DNA of 6,489 nt from Candidatus Endomicrobiellum dinenymphae (GTDB lineage: Bacteria; Elusimicrobiota; Endomicrobiia; Endomicrobiales; Endomicrobiaceae). A program made the translations under genes and the position numbers. Of the stretch, positions 1-6,173 are shown piece after piece. Position 1 is the stretch's first letter; every line of letters begins with the position of its first letter. The DNA is taken from contig JAIXNA010000061.1 in the NCBI GenBank assembly GCA_020328135.1, positions 1-6,489 on the forward strand. The letters run 5' to 3'. The notes under the pieces were generated by a model that did no database searches, was not told the DNA's origin, and was given only the letters and a program-made list of their open reading frames with translations.

Positions 1-271
1 TATTATTGGCGATATAATTCATGCGTCAGTTCAGGATGCATTGCCACACGCAAGTATTAAAAAAGGCGAAGTTGTTAAAGCCGTAGTGGTTCGCACGGTA
101 AAAGAAATTCGTCGGACCGACGGAACCTATGTTAAGTTTGATGACAATGCAGCGGTAATCATTAGCGATGAGGGCGAACCCAAGGGAACTCGCATCTTCG
201 GACCGGTTGCAAGAGAACTTAGGGAAAGAAATTATCTTAGGATAATTTCTTTGGCTCCGGAAGTAGTGTAG
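1..271 (+). CDS. rplN: 50S ribosomal protein L14 (uL14), 5'-truncated by window edge
   Basis: This is the C-terminal part of uL14, a large-subunit protein that binds 23S rRNA near the L19/L3 interface and contributes to an intersubunit bridge. The reading frame is open from base 2 to the TAG at 269-271, giving about 89 residues. The N-terminal 30 or so residues of the usual ~122 lie outside the window. Visible family hallmarks are GDII near the start, [31 protein letters not shown] (the L14 core), [13 protein letters not shown], and the terminal [12 protein letters not shown] at 41 lies inside the conserved core and is not the start. It is followed by rplX, the normal spc order, but after an unusually long 162 bp gap. 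Nothing in the visible part looks degraded. Confidence 0.97.
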   Translation, partial: IIGDIIHASVQDALPHASIKKGEVVKAVVVRTVKEIRRTDGTYVKFDDNAAVIISDEGEPKGTRIFGPVARELRERNYLRIISLAPEVV

Positions 272-289
272 TTGGCGTTCTGTAGCGTT

Positions 290-385
290 GTCATTCTAAA
301 AGCCGAAGGCTTGAAGAATCCAGAAGGTCGAAGGTTTAACTAAGGGGTCAGCATATTGGTCTAGGTGTTTCGAAAACGAAATGAC
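290..385. repeat. Palindromic intergenic repeat between rplN and rplX
   Basis: About 96 bp begin with GTCATT (290-295) and end with its inverse complement AATGAC (380-385). Inside is a perfect hairpin AAGCC-GAA-GGCTT (300-312), flanked by ATTCT (293-297) and AGAAT (315-319), which can lengthen the stem. A second hairpin, TTTCG-AAAA-CGAAA, lies at 368-381. The text GTCATTCT...GAAGAATCC resembles the dispersed palindromic repeats found between genes in many bacterial genomes, including some Elusimicrobia-like and proteobacterial ones; that resemblance is from memory. It ends before the rplX ribosome binding region. Exact boundaries are inferred from the terminal inverted repeat and could be off by tens of bases. 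Confidence 0.6.
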
Positions 386-433
386 TGCTTCATCGACGTG
401 ACACAGAAGAAAGGAAATATAAATAGGAATAAA

Positions 434-745
434 ATGTTTAACATTAAGAAGAAAGACAAAGTTGTAGTTTTATCCGGAAAGGATAAAGGGAAACAGGGTG
501 AAGTTCTTGATATTTTTCCGGATAAAGCTAGAGTCATAGTTTCAAAAATAAATTTTGTAAAAAGGCATACAAAGCCTACCCAGAGGGATCCGGGAGGCAT
601 TCGCGAGAAGGAAGCGCCTCTTGCCATGAGCAAAGTTATGCTTGTATGTCCAAAATGTGGTCAGTCTTCAAGACCTAGGTTTGACAGACTTTCCGATGGA
701 AAGAAGATAAGAGTATGTCGCAAATGTGGAGAGATGATCGTATAG
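434..745 (+). CDS. rplX: 50S ribosomal protein L24 (uL24), four-cysteine form
   Basis: uL24 is an assembly-initiator protein that binds the 5' domain of 23S rRNA near the exit tunnel. The product is 103 aa, normal for the family. It has a KOW domain at about residues 5-33 (KKKDKVVVLSGKDKGKQGEV), the RHTKPTQRDPGGI segment at 44-56, and C-terminal CxxC pairs at C72/C75 and C95/C98. The four cysteines suggest the zinc-binding version of L24. The start is placed at 434 because family similarity begins at MFNIKKKDKV and a weak SD (AGGAA, 425-429) precedes it. The in-frame ATG at 365 would add 23 residues read from repeat sequence and is unlikely. The stop is TAG. Confidence 0.96.
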   Translation: MFNIKKKDKVVVLSGKDKGKQGEVLDIFPDKARVIVSKINFVKRHTKPTQRDPGGIREKEAPLAMSKVMLVCPKCGQSSRPRFDRLSDGKKIRVCRKCGEMIV

Positions 746-765
746 CGCCTCGGAATAACATTGTA

Positions 766-957
766 ATGTATAAGACATTCAAGCTTTTAATAATAATTGT
801 GTGCCTGTTAGCTTTTTGGTATTACATGGATGATATATATAGAAATGGAGTTTTCGTTTTTGTGGGTTGTAGCAAGGATGATGGCGCATATACCAGAATT
901 ATCTCTGGTACTCAATATTTTAAAATAAAAGATGAAAACACTTTAGGTCGTAAGTAA
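766..957 (+). CDS. Small unrecognised single-pass membrane protein ORF inside the spc operon
   Basis: I do not recognise this 63 aa ORF. It sits where rplX is normally followed directly by rplE. The start at 766 gives a basic tip (K3, K6), then a strongly hydrophobic stretch at residues 7-21 (LLIIIVCLLAFWYYM), then two Asp. This fits an inner-membrane anchor with the C-terminus outside, or an uncleaved signal. The remaining ~40 residues are polar and mixed (GCSKDDGAYTRIISGTQYF), with cysteines at 13 and 35. No good SD is seen; GGA at 752-754 is weak. An in-frame ATG at 715 lies inside rplX and would put a hydrophilic extension before the anchor. It could be a genuine small gene, a remnant of a larger one, or a chance ORF in a 238 bp gap. 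Confidence 0.42.
   Translation: MYKTFKLLIIIVCLLAFWYYMDDIYRNGVFVFVGCSKDDGAYTRIISGTQYFKIKDENTLGRK
891..910 (+). other. Hairpin TACCAGA/TCTGGTA within the small ORF
   Basis: There is a perfect 7 bp stem, TACCAGA (891-897) pairing with TCTGGTA (904-910), with a 6-base loop. It is not followed by a run of T, so it does not look like a simple intrinsic terminator. It lies 73 bp upstream of the rplE start and could affect RNA processing or stability, or be chance. Confidence 0.3.
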
Positions 958-983
958 GATAGATAAGGAATAAGGAAAAAGTA

Positions 984-1538
984 ATGAATCAACCTCGTTT
1001 AAAAGAATTTTATCAAAAAAATGTAGTAAGTGAATTGATGAAACAGTTTAACTTTAAAAATATTCATCAGATTCCCAAGCTTGCCAAGATTGTTGTAAAT
1101 ATCGGGTTGAGCGAGGCAAAAGAAAACATTAAAGTTTTGGATGTTGCAACTGCAGAGCTCGCGTCTATCACAGGTCAAAAGCCTTTGGTGTGTCGTGCAA
1201 AACAGTCTGTGTCAAACTTTAAGATACGTCAGGGAATGCCGATAGGTATTAAAGTAACTCTAAGAAGCACGATGATGTATGAATTCCTAGACAGGCTCAT
1301 AAATGTTGCGATACCTCGTATAAGAGATTTCAGAGGAATCGAGCCTAATGGGTTTGATGGGCGGGGCAATTTCAACTTGGGACTCACAGAGCAGTATATT
1401 TTCCCTGAAATTAACGTTGAAAAATCAGATAAAGCTAGAGGTATGAATATTACTATAGTAACGACGGCTAAAGAAAACGAACATGCAAAATCGCTATTAA
1501 AAACTCTTGGTATGCCGTTCAAAAAAAAGAAACAATAA
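984..1538 (+). CDS. rplE: 50S ribosomal protein L5 (uL5)
   Basis: uL5 binds 5S rRNA, helps dock it in the central protuberance, and contacts the P-site tRNA. The product is 184 aa, slightly longer than the typical ~180. The sequence shows the N-terminal [18 protein letters not shown], the core [19 protein letters not shown] (30-48), the L5 signature region [27 protein letters not shown] (62-88, key GQKP and K73-S75), [18 protein letters not shown] (101-118), and [11 protein letters not shown] near 133-143. The tail is a lysine cluster (KKKKQ). The start is fixed by AAGGA at 972-976, 7 bases upstream. It is preceded by the extra small ORF rather than by rplX directly and followed by rpsN after 36 bp. 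Confidence 0.98.
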   Translation: MNQPRLKEFYQKNVVSELMKQFNFKNIHQIPKLAKIVVNIGLSEAKENIKVLDVATAELASITGQKPLVCRAKQSVSNFKIRQGMPIGIKVTLRSTMMYEFLDRLINVAIPRIRDFRGIEPNGFDGRGNFNLGLTEQYIFPEINVEKSDKARGMNITIVTTAKENEHAKSLLKTLGMPFKKKKQ

Positions 1539-1574
1539 ATAGAAACAAGCAAGTAAAGCAAAGGATATTTTTCT

Positions 1575-1760
1575 ATGGCAACAACTTCAGCAGAAGCAAA
1601 GATGCGTAAACCTCAGAAATTTGCGACACGGTACAGGAATAGATGTCGCCTGTGTGGAAGACCGCGTGGTTTTTATAGGGATTTTGGTCTTTGCAGAATA
1701 TGTTTGCGCAAATTAGCGCACAATGGCGAAATTCCAGGTCTTACAAAATCAAGTTGGTAA
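1575..1760 (+). CDS. rpsN: 30S ribosomal protein S14 type Z (uS14, zinc-binding short form)
   Basis: uS14 sits in the head of the 30S subunit and is assembled late. The product is 61 aa, the length of the short zinc-binding type rather than the ~100 aa cysteine-less type of E. coli. The zinc ligands are visible as C24-x2-C27 and C40-x2-C43. They surround the conserved [18 protein letters not shown], and the C-terminus is the family's [11 protein letters not shown]. The N-terminus ([19 protein letters not shown]) is typical. AAGGA at 1561-1565 with 9 bases of spacing supports the start. It lies between rplE and rpsH, the standard place, with a 23 bp gap to rpsH. Confidence 0.98.
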   Translation: MATTSAEAKMRKPQKFATRYRNRCRLCGRPRGFYRDFGLCRICLRKLAHNGEIPGLTKSSW

Positions 1761-1783
1761 TAACTTTTAAAGAGGGCGGTTGA

Positions 1784-2179
1784 ATGATTACAGATCCAAT
1801 TTCAGATATGTTTGCTCGTGTTCGTAATGCAAACGTAAAATTGCACGAAAAAGTAGATATTCCATCTTCAAAAATGAAAATGGAGATAGCAAAGATTCTA
1901 AAAGAAGAAGGCTATATTTCGAACTATAAGAATATTGAAGATCATAAGCAGGGTGTTTTGAGAGTTTATCTTAAATATACTGCTGCTGGAAAAGCTGTTC
2001 TTCAGGGAATTGAGAGAGTGTCGAAGTCTAGTTTGAGAATCTACAGAGGTTATAAAGATATGCCTAAAACCGTTGGTGGATTGGGTGTTACAATGGTTTC
2101 TACTTCTAAAGGCTTAATGACCGATAGACGGGTAAGAAAAGATAAAATTGGCGGAGAAGTGATAGGATACGTTTGGTAG
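1784..2179 (+). CDS. rpsH: 30S ribosomal protein S8 (uS8)
   Basis: uS8 binds the central domain of 16S rRNA early in 30S assembly. In enteric bacteria it also represses the spc operon by binding its mRNA near rplE; no such target is identified here. The product is 131 aa, standard length. Family landmarks are DPISDMFARVRNA at 4-16, PSSKMKMEIAKILKEEGYI at 27-45, the RGYKDMPKTVGGLG segment at 88-101, the signature STSKGLMTDRRVRK at 106-119, and the terminal GGEVIGYVW. The start is supported by GAGGG at 1772-1776, 7 bases upstream. The gene ends in TAG and is followed by a 150 bp gap containing repeat copy A. Confidence 0.98.
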   Translation: MITDPISDMFARVRNANVKLHEKVDIPSSKMKMEIAKILKEEGYISNYKNIEDHKQGVLRVYLKYTAAGKAVLQGIERVSKSSLRIYRGYKDMPKTVGGLGVTMVSTSKGLMTDRRVRKDKIGGEVIGYVW

Positions 2180-2217
2180 CTATATATGATAAATGCATGA
2201 AAGATGTGTAGCGCTGT

Positions 2218-2295
2218 TTCCCCTCTTCCCCTTTCACTGAAAGGGGTGGTGGGACTGTTGGGGGGGGTTAGGAGTTGATGAGGGTGAGTCGTACC
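2218..2295. repeat. Gap repeat family, copy A (rpsH-rplF)
   Basis: A perfect 8 bp hairpin, CCCCTTTC-ACT-GAAAGGGG (2228-2246), is followed by a G-rich tract including eight consecutive G (2260-2267), GGAGTTG (2271-2277) and GTCGTA (2288-2293). The same order of elements is found in the gaps at 3377-3494 and 4556-4700. No T-run follows the stem, so it is not a classical terminator. The element ends before the rplF SD (GAGGA, 2319-2323). Boundaries are estimated from the shared motifs. Confidence 0.65.
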
Positions 2296-2329
2296 TCTTT
2301 TGGCAGAAAATTGATACTGAGGATCAAAA

Positions 2330-2893
2330 ATGAGTCGCTTAGGCAAAAAACCGGTTCAGGTGCCGGAAAAAGTGAAAGCAGAGTTTAAAAATGGAGTTCT
2401 AGAAGTAATGGGTCCCGACGGAAAACTTTCACAGGCAATTGATAATAGGATAGGCATAAAAATTGGCAAGGATGGTATTCTTGTCGAGGCACTTGGAGAA
2501 TCTCGCGAGCATAACATGCTGCATGGTCTCATAAGGGGTCTCGTTGTAAACATGGTTGAAGGTGTTACAAAAGGTTTTAAAAAAGAGCTTGAGGCAATAG
2601 GACTTGGCTATAAAGCAAACATAGAAGGCGGAAAAAAATTAGTTTTAGCTGTTGGTTTTTCACATTTGGTGAACCTTCAGATTCCTTCTACTGTAAAAGT
2701 TACGACAGCTCTTACGCCAGATAAAAATACTTTAATTGCGGTAACTGGAACAAATAAGTATGAAGTTGGCGCGTTTGCCGCCAGGATTAGAGCTGTAAAG
2801 CCGCCTGAACCATACAAGGGTTTTGGTATTAGATATTTGGGCGAGAAAATTATAAGAAAAGCGGGAAAAGCTGCGGCAGCAGGGAAAAAATAG
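2330..2893 (+). CDS. rplF: 50S ribosomal protein L6 (uL6)
   Basis: uL6 is a two-domain large-subunit protein beside the GTPase-associated region and the sarcin-ricin loop. The product is 187 aa, near the typical ~177-180 plus an Ala/Lys-rich tail (AGKAAAAGKK). The sequence begins MSRLGKKPVQVPEKV. Landmarks are the duplicated-fold linker LIRGLVVNMVEGVTKGFKKELEAIGLGYKA (67-96) and the C-terminal signature PPEPYKGFGIRYLGE (158-172). Families usually read YKGKGIRY there; this one has F165 in place of the second K, a small departure. GAGGA at 2319-2323 with 6 bases of spacing fixes the start. It follows a repeat-bearing gap and precedes rplR by 36 bp. Confidence 0.98.
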   Translation: MSRLGKKPVQVPEKVKAEFKNGVLEVMGPDGKLSQAIDNRIGIKIGKDGILVEALGESREHNMLHGLIRGLVVNMVEGVTKGFKKELEAIGLGYKANIEGGKKLVLAVGFSHLVNLQIPSTVKVTTALTPDKNTLIAVTGTNKYEVGAFAARIRAVKPPEPYKGFGIRYLGEKIIRKAGKAAAAGKK

Positions 2894-2929
2894 TAGTTTT
2901 TGCAGTCGCTAAATAGAGAAGGATGTTAG

Positions 2930-3289
2930 ATGAAAGATTCGAGCAAAAGATTTGATTATCGTGTAAAAAGAGTTAGAAGTAAAATCACGGGAACAGAAGG
3001 AAGACCGCGCTTGAGCGTTCGTCGCGGACATAAGCATATTTATGCGCAGATAATTGACGATAACAAAGGTATTACTATTGTTTCTGCGTCAACATTGTCT
3101 CCTGAACTTAAAGGAAAGTTGAATGTTACCGATACTGTTGCTGCGGCTAAATCCGTAGGCGATTTAGTTGCAAAAAAAGCAGCTGAAAAAGGTATAAAAA
3201 AAATCGTCTTTGATCGTAGAGGGTACGAATATACGGGCAAAATTAAAGCTCTTGCAGATGCTGCCAGAGAGAATGGTTTAGAGTTTTAG
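2930..3289 (+). CDS. rplR: 50S ribosomal protein L18 (uL18)
   Basis: uL18 binds 5S rRNA together with L5 and anchors it in the central protuberance. The product is 119 aa, standard. Motifs seen are the basic N-terminus ([15 protein letters not shown]), [20 protein letters not shown] at 25-44, [11 protein letters not shown] at 52-62, the helix [44 protein letters not shown] to the end, with the family's [14 protein letters not shown] pattern. AAGGA at 2919-2923 with 6 bases of spacing supports the ATG. The gene ends in TAG. The downstream gap of 256 bp is the longest in the window and would normally be near zero before rpsE. Confidence 0.98.
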   Translation: MKDSSKRFDYRVKRVRSKITGTEGRPRLSVRRGHKHIYAQIIDDNKGITIVSASTLSPELKGKLNVTDTVAAAKSVGDLVAKKAAEKGIKKIVFDRRGYEYTGKIKALADAARENGLEF

Positions 3290-3342
3290 CAGTTGTTCTA
3301 GATTAAGCATTCGAGAGTAAACTCGCAGCTGTCTTTTCGCTT

Positions 3343-3386
3343 TCGCGGGAATTCATATTGTCGTTAATTCCCTTTTCTCGTCGCGA
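3343..3386. repeat. Nested inverted repeat upstream of copy B
   Basis: GGGAATT (3347-3353) pairs with AATTCCC (3366-3372) across a 12-base loop, and an outer TCGCG (3343-3347) can pair with CGCGA (3382-3386). The right arm reads ATTCCCTTTTC (3367-3377) and is nearly repeated as ATTCCCCTTTC (3386-3396), the left arm of the copy B hairpin, suggesting local duplication or stacked repeat units. No gene or promoter is evident in 3290-3376. Confidence 0.45.
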
Positions 3387-3494
3387 TTCCCCTTTCACTG
3401 AAAGGAGCGGCGAGTGTGGCAGGCGAAGCCTGACGAGGTACTGATGGAGTCGAGGATTTTCATCTCGTCGTAAAGTGTTTTTCGCACGTTTGTC
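3377..3494. repeat. Gap repeat family, copy B (rplR-rpsE)
   Basis: Four elements occur in order. First, CCTTTC-ACT-GAAAGG (3391-3405) lies inside an outer stem CTCGTCGC (3377-3384) with GCGGCGAG (3407-3414, one T-G wobble). Second is a CAGGC-GAA-GCCTG hairpin (3420-3432). Third, GACGAG (3432-3437) pairs with CTCGTC (3464-3469) and encloses GGAGTCG (3446-3452). Fourth is a tail containing GTCGTA (3467-3472) that runs to TTTGTC (3489-3494). The 31 bases 3464-3494 match 4670-4700 of copy C at 23 positions by hand count. The element is noncoding in all plausible readings. It ends about 40 bases before the rpsE SD. Confidence 0.68.
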
Positions 3495-3534
3495 GGCAAG
3501 TAAATTTAATAAAATAAATGTAAACGTAGTTTTT

Positions 3535-3540
3535 GGGAGG
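3535..3540 (+). promoter_or_regulatory. Strong Shine-Dalgarno that fixes the TTG start of rpsE
   Basis: GGGAGG, five bases before TTG at 3546, is the most SD-like site in the window. No ATG lies between it and the conserved S5 core, so it identifies the unusual TTG start codon. Confidence 0.85.
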
Positions 3541-3545
3541 ACAAG

Positions 3546-4052
3546 TTGGCTGAAAAAATAGGAAAACAGCAACAAAATGACAATGGTCTAAAAGAAATAG
3601 TTGTTGCCGTTAACAGAGTTTCAAAAGTTGTTAAAGGCGGAAAGAGGTTTTCTTTTAATGCTTTGGTAGTAGTAGGCGATGGAGCCGGTAAAGTAGGTTG
3701 TGGGCTCGGTAAAGCGAATGAGGTGCAGGCTGCAATTCAAAAAGGTAGCACGCACGCTTCGAAGCATATGGTTCCAGTTCAGCTCAAAGGAAGTACTATC
3801 CCACACGAAATAATTGGTGTTTCAGGATCAGGAAGAGTTCTGTTAAAGCCTGCGGCTCCGGGAACCGGTGTTATAGCCGGAGGAGCCGTAAGAGCGGTTC
3901 TTGAGGCTGTAGGAATTAGAGATATTCGTACAAAGTCATTGCGCTCTTCAAATCCTTTTAACGTAGTTTATGCAACGCTAGAAGCTCTTAAAGAACTCCG
4001 TTCAAAGGAGGAAGTTGCCAAAATCAGAGAAAAAGAGGTTGCAGAAATATGA
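3546..4052 (+). CDS. rpsE: 30S ribosomal protein S5 (uS5), TTG start
   Basis: uS5 lies at the mRNA entry channel of the 30S subunit and affects decoding accuracy and helicase activity. The product is 168 aa, normal. The N-terminal dsRNA-binding-like domain carries [45 protein letters not shown] (16-60). The C-terminal domain has [31 protein letters not shown] (94-124) and [18 protein letters not shown]. The start is TTG: the first in-frame Met after it is at residue 75, well inside the core, and GGGAGG precedes the TTG. The stop TGA overlaps the rplO start by 4 bp (ATGA at 4049-4052), so the two are probably translationally coupled. rpmD, which usually separates them, is absent. Confidence 0.98.
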   Translation: MAEKIGKQQQNDNGLKEIVVAVNRVSKVVKGGKRFSFNALVVVGDGAGKVGCGLGKANEVQAAIQKGSTHASKHMVPVQLKGSTIPHEIIGVSGSGRVLLKPAAPGTGVIAGGAVRAVLEAVGIRDIRTKSLRSSNPFNVVYATLEALKELRSKEEVAKIREKEVAEI

Positions 4053-4495
4053 TAGGTTTGTATAATTTACGACCTGCAAAAGGCTCAAAGCATAGAAAGA
4101 AAATTGTAGGACGCGGAGTAAGTTCCGGACACGGGCGAACATCTACCCGCGGTTCTAAGGGTCAAAAGTCTCGTTCCGGCGACGGAGCCAAAAAAATAGG
4201 TTTTGAAGGTGGGCAGGTGCCTATTTTTAAGAGAATTCCTAAGAGAGGATTTACCAATCAGTTTCGTAAAGAATATGAAATTGTTAACGTTGGAAATTTG
4301 AATAAATTTGAAGCAGATGTTGAAGTTACTCCAACAGTATTAAAAGAAGCTGGTCTTGTAGGAACGACGAAACTTGTGAAAATTTTAGGAGTCGGCGAAC
4401 TCAAAAAATCTTTAACTATCAAGGTTGCAGCCTTTTCAAGATCTGCTCTTGAAAAAATTCAAGCTATAGGCGGAAAAGCTGAAGTTATTAAGTAA
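4049..4495 (+). CDS. rplO: 50S ribosomal protein L15 (uL15)
   Basis: uL15 is a late-assembling large-subunit protein whose extended N-terminus threads through 23S rRNA. The product is 148 aa, normal. The basic, glycine-rich N-terminus shows [17 protein letters not shown] (7-23), [20 protein letters not shown] (25-44) and [17 protein letters not shown] (52-68). The globular part carries [28 protein letters not shown] (110-137), matching the L15 signature area. It starts within the end of rpsE by an ATGA overlap; GAGG at 4035-4038 inside rpsE could serve as the SD (10 bases of spacing). It follows rpsE directly, without L30. The 245 bp gap downstream contains repeat copy C. Confidence 0.98.
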   Translation: MIGLYNLRPAKGSKHRKKIVGRGVSSGHGRTSTRGSKGQKSRSGDGAKKIGFEGGQVPIFKRIPKRGFTNQFRKEYEIVNVGNLNKFEADVEVTPTVLKEAGLVGTTKLVKILGVGELKKSLTIKVAAFSRSALEKIQAIGGKAEVIK

Positions 4496-4555
4496 AAGTA
4501 CAAAGTAATTGACTATGCATCGTGACAAACGTGTGAGTCGTCGGTTGCTCTTTCT

Positions 4556-4700
4556 GCTCCTCTTTTTTAAAAGGGGCGACAATGCCGTTAGGCGTTGGCG
4601 GGATATGAGAGGGTGGTGGCGTAGCCTAAAGTTTTTTGTCGGAGAGGGCGCGGGTGTCAGGAGTTGTCTCTCGTCGTAAGATATTCTTCATGTGTTTGTC
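4556..4700. repeat. Gap repeat family, copy C (rplO-secY)
   Basis: This is the most diverged copy. CCTCTTT (4559-4565) pairs with AAAGGGG (4570-4576, one T-G wobble) in the place of the C4-T3-C hairpin of copies A and B. AATGCC-GTTA-GGCGTT (4581-4596) and a short GGC-GTA-GCC (4618-4626) follow in place of the CAGGC-GAA-GCCTG hairpin of copy B. GGAGTTG (4660-4666) and GTCGTA (4673-4678) then lead into a tail matching copy B up to TTTGTC (4695-4700). A T6 run (4632-4637) follows only a 3 bp stem, which is too weak to call a terminator. Confidence 0.58.
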
Positions 4701-4740
4701 ATTCTTCGTTTTGTGTATTTAAATTTAACTGGAAAAAGCC

Positions 4741-6084
4741 ATGCTAAAAAGTTTCACTGATATATTTAAAGTGCCTGAACTAAGAAAAAGAGTTGTATTT
4801 ACACTGCTCATAATTGTTGCTTACAGAATAGGAGCTACGGTTCCGATCCCGGGCATAAATAGCGAAGCGGTAAAGTCTTTGTTTGCAGCTCATGGGAATG
4901 GTTTATTAGGCTTTTTGGATATGTTTTCAGGTGGTGCGCTCAACAGAATGTCGGTTTTTTCGATGGGTATTATGCCGTATATCAACGCATCGATTATTAT
5001 GAGTTTAATGCAGGGAGCGTCCCTTGTCCCTTACTTAGACAGACTTGCAAAAGAGGGCGAGCATGGAAGAAAAAGACTTACACAAATCACAAGATGCGGA
5101 ACGCTCATATTGGGCACGATGCAGTCTTTTGGCTTGACAATAGCAATAACAAGGATGCCAACTCCTTCCGGAATGGCCATAGTCGTTGATCCGTCGTGGT
5201 CTTGGATTTCATTGACTGTTGCAACTTTGGTTACAGGAACGGTCTTAATCATGTGGCTTGGAGAACAGGTTACAGAGAGAGGAATTGGCAATGGAATATC
5301 TCTTATAATTTTTGCGGGTATAGTAGAAAGATTGCCCCATGCGGTTCTTAGTATTACCAAGCTTGTGCAAATGGAAGAGCTTTCTATTTTATTTGCTTTG
5401 TCCCTCGTAACTATTGTGGTTGCTGTACTAATTTTAGTTGTTTGGATTGAAACAGCTCAAAGAAGAATTCCTATCCATTATGCAAAAAAAATGGTTGGGA
5501 GAAAAATGTATGGCGGACAAACGTCGTTTTTACCGATAAAAGTTGATCAGTCTGGCGTTATTGCCGTAATATTTTCAATGTCAATTTTATCTGTGCCTTT
5601 GATCATAGCTCAGTTTTCTCCTGAGTGGACAATTTGGGATTTTCCTATAGCTAAAAAGATTTCGGAATTGTTTAATAGTGGATCCATAATATATGGTGCA
5701 GTTTATGCGTTTTTAGTTATTTTCTTCTGTTATTTCTATAATTCTATATCTTTTAATCCTAAAGATTTAGCTGAAAATATGAAAAAATCTGGCGGATTTG
5801 TTCCCGGAATAAGACCCGGTGATCCGACAGCTACATATATACAAAAAGTTTTAGAAAGAGTTACGCTTGGCGGCGCATTGTTTGTCGCATGTATAGCTGT
5901 TTTACCTGATTATTTGCGACACGCCATGAGTGCTCCGTTTTTCTTTGGCGGGACATCATTGCTTATTGTGGTAGGCGTATCGCTTGATACTATTGGGCAG
6001 ATAGAGTCACATTTGATTATGCGTCATTACGAAGGGTTTATGAAAGAGGGGCGCATAAAAGGTCGTTGGTTCAACGTCAAATAA
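4741..6084 (+). CDS. secY: Protein translocase subunit SecY
   Basis: SecY is the channel of the SecYEG translocon in the inner membrane, exporting or inserting proteins with SecA or the ribosome. The product is 447 aa with about ten hydrophobic helices, roughly at residues 17-35, 72-94, 118-137, 153-173, 183-200, 213-236, 270-291, 314-334, 373-391 and 396-416. Family motifs are YRIGATVPIPGI (28-39), the plug area near 55-70, GIMPYINASIIM (76-87), WLGEQVTERGIGNGIS (172-187), the cytosolic loop QRRIPIHYAKKMVGRKMYGGQ (240-260), and the SecA/ribosome-contact loop FNPKDLAENMKKSGGFVPGIRPG (338-360). In helix 7 the usual KVNxAGVIP reads KVDQSGVIA (267-275), with N to D and P to A changes. The SD is weak (GGA at 4731-4733). 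It precedes adk, the common order. Confidence 0.98.
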   Translation: MLKSFTDIFKVPELRKRVVFTLLIIVAYRIGATVPIPGINSEAVKSLFAAHGNGLLGFLDMFSGGALNRMSVFSMGIMPYINASIIMSLMQGASLVPYLDRLAKEGEHGRKRLTQITRCGTLILGTMQSFGLTIAITRMPTPSGMAIVVDPSWSWISLTVATLVTGTVLIMWLGEQVTERGIGNGISLIIFAGIVERLPHAVLSITKLVQMEELSILFALSLVTIVVAVLILVVWIETAQRRIPIHYAKKMVGRKMYGGQTSFLPIKVDQSGVIAVIFSMSILSVPLIIAQFSPEWTIWDFPIAKKISELFNSGSIIYGAVYAFLVIFFCYFYNSISFNPKDLAENMKKSGGFVPGIRPGDPTATYIQKVLERVTLGGALFVACIAVLPDYLRHAMSAPFFFGGTSLLIVVGVSLDTIGQIESHLIMRHYEGFMKEGRIKGRWFNVK

Positions 6085-6173
6085 AGCGCCTCGTTTTTTG
6101 AATTTTTGCGTCGCAAAGCCCTATGCCGTCAAAAGGGTTTAATGTCAAGCAGAGAATTTTGTCTTTTGAGTTT

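Noticed and set aside
365..433. Upstream ATG giving a 126 aa L24
   Set aside because: The extra 23 residues come from the end of the repeat, have no family similarity, and a start with an SD exists at 434.
856..875. Lipoprotein signal at Cys35 of the small ORF
   Set aside because: Phe precedes Val-Gly-Cys, and charged residues separate this site from the N-terminal hydrophobic helix, so it is not a proper lipobox.
2228..2246. Intrinsic terminator after rpsH
   Set aside because: The stem is good, but no T-run follows on either strand, and the operon continues with the same gene order.
2050..2346. Minus-strand 98-codon ORF over the end of rpsH and copy A
   Set aside because: It is antisense to conserved rpsH and read through the repeat, with no protein family features.
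3303..3575. Minus-strand 90-codon ORF across the rplR-rpsE gap
   Set aside because: It runs through repeat copy B and the start of rpsE, has no recognisable domain, and its composition follows the hairpin repeats.
4696..4724. Promoter for secY (TTGTCA, 17 bases, TTAAAT)
   Set aside because: The -10 match is weak, and transcription would begin almost on the SD. The AT-rich sequence makes such matches common.
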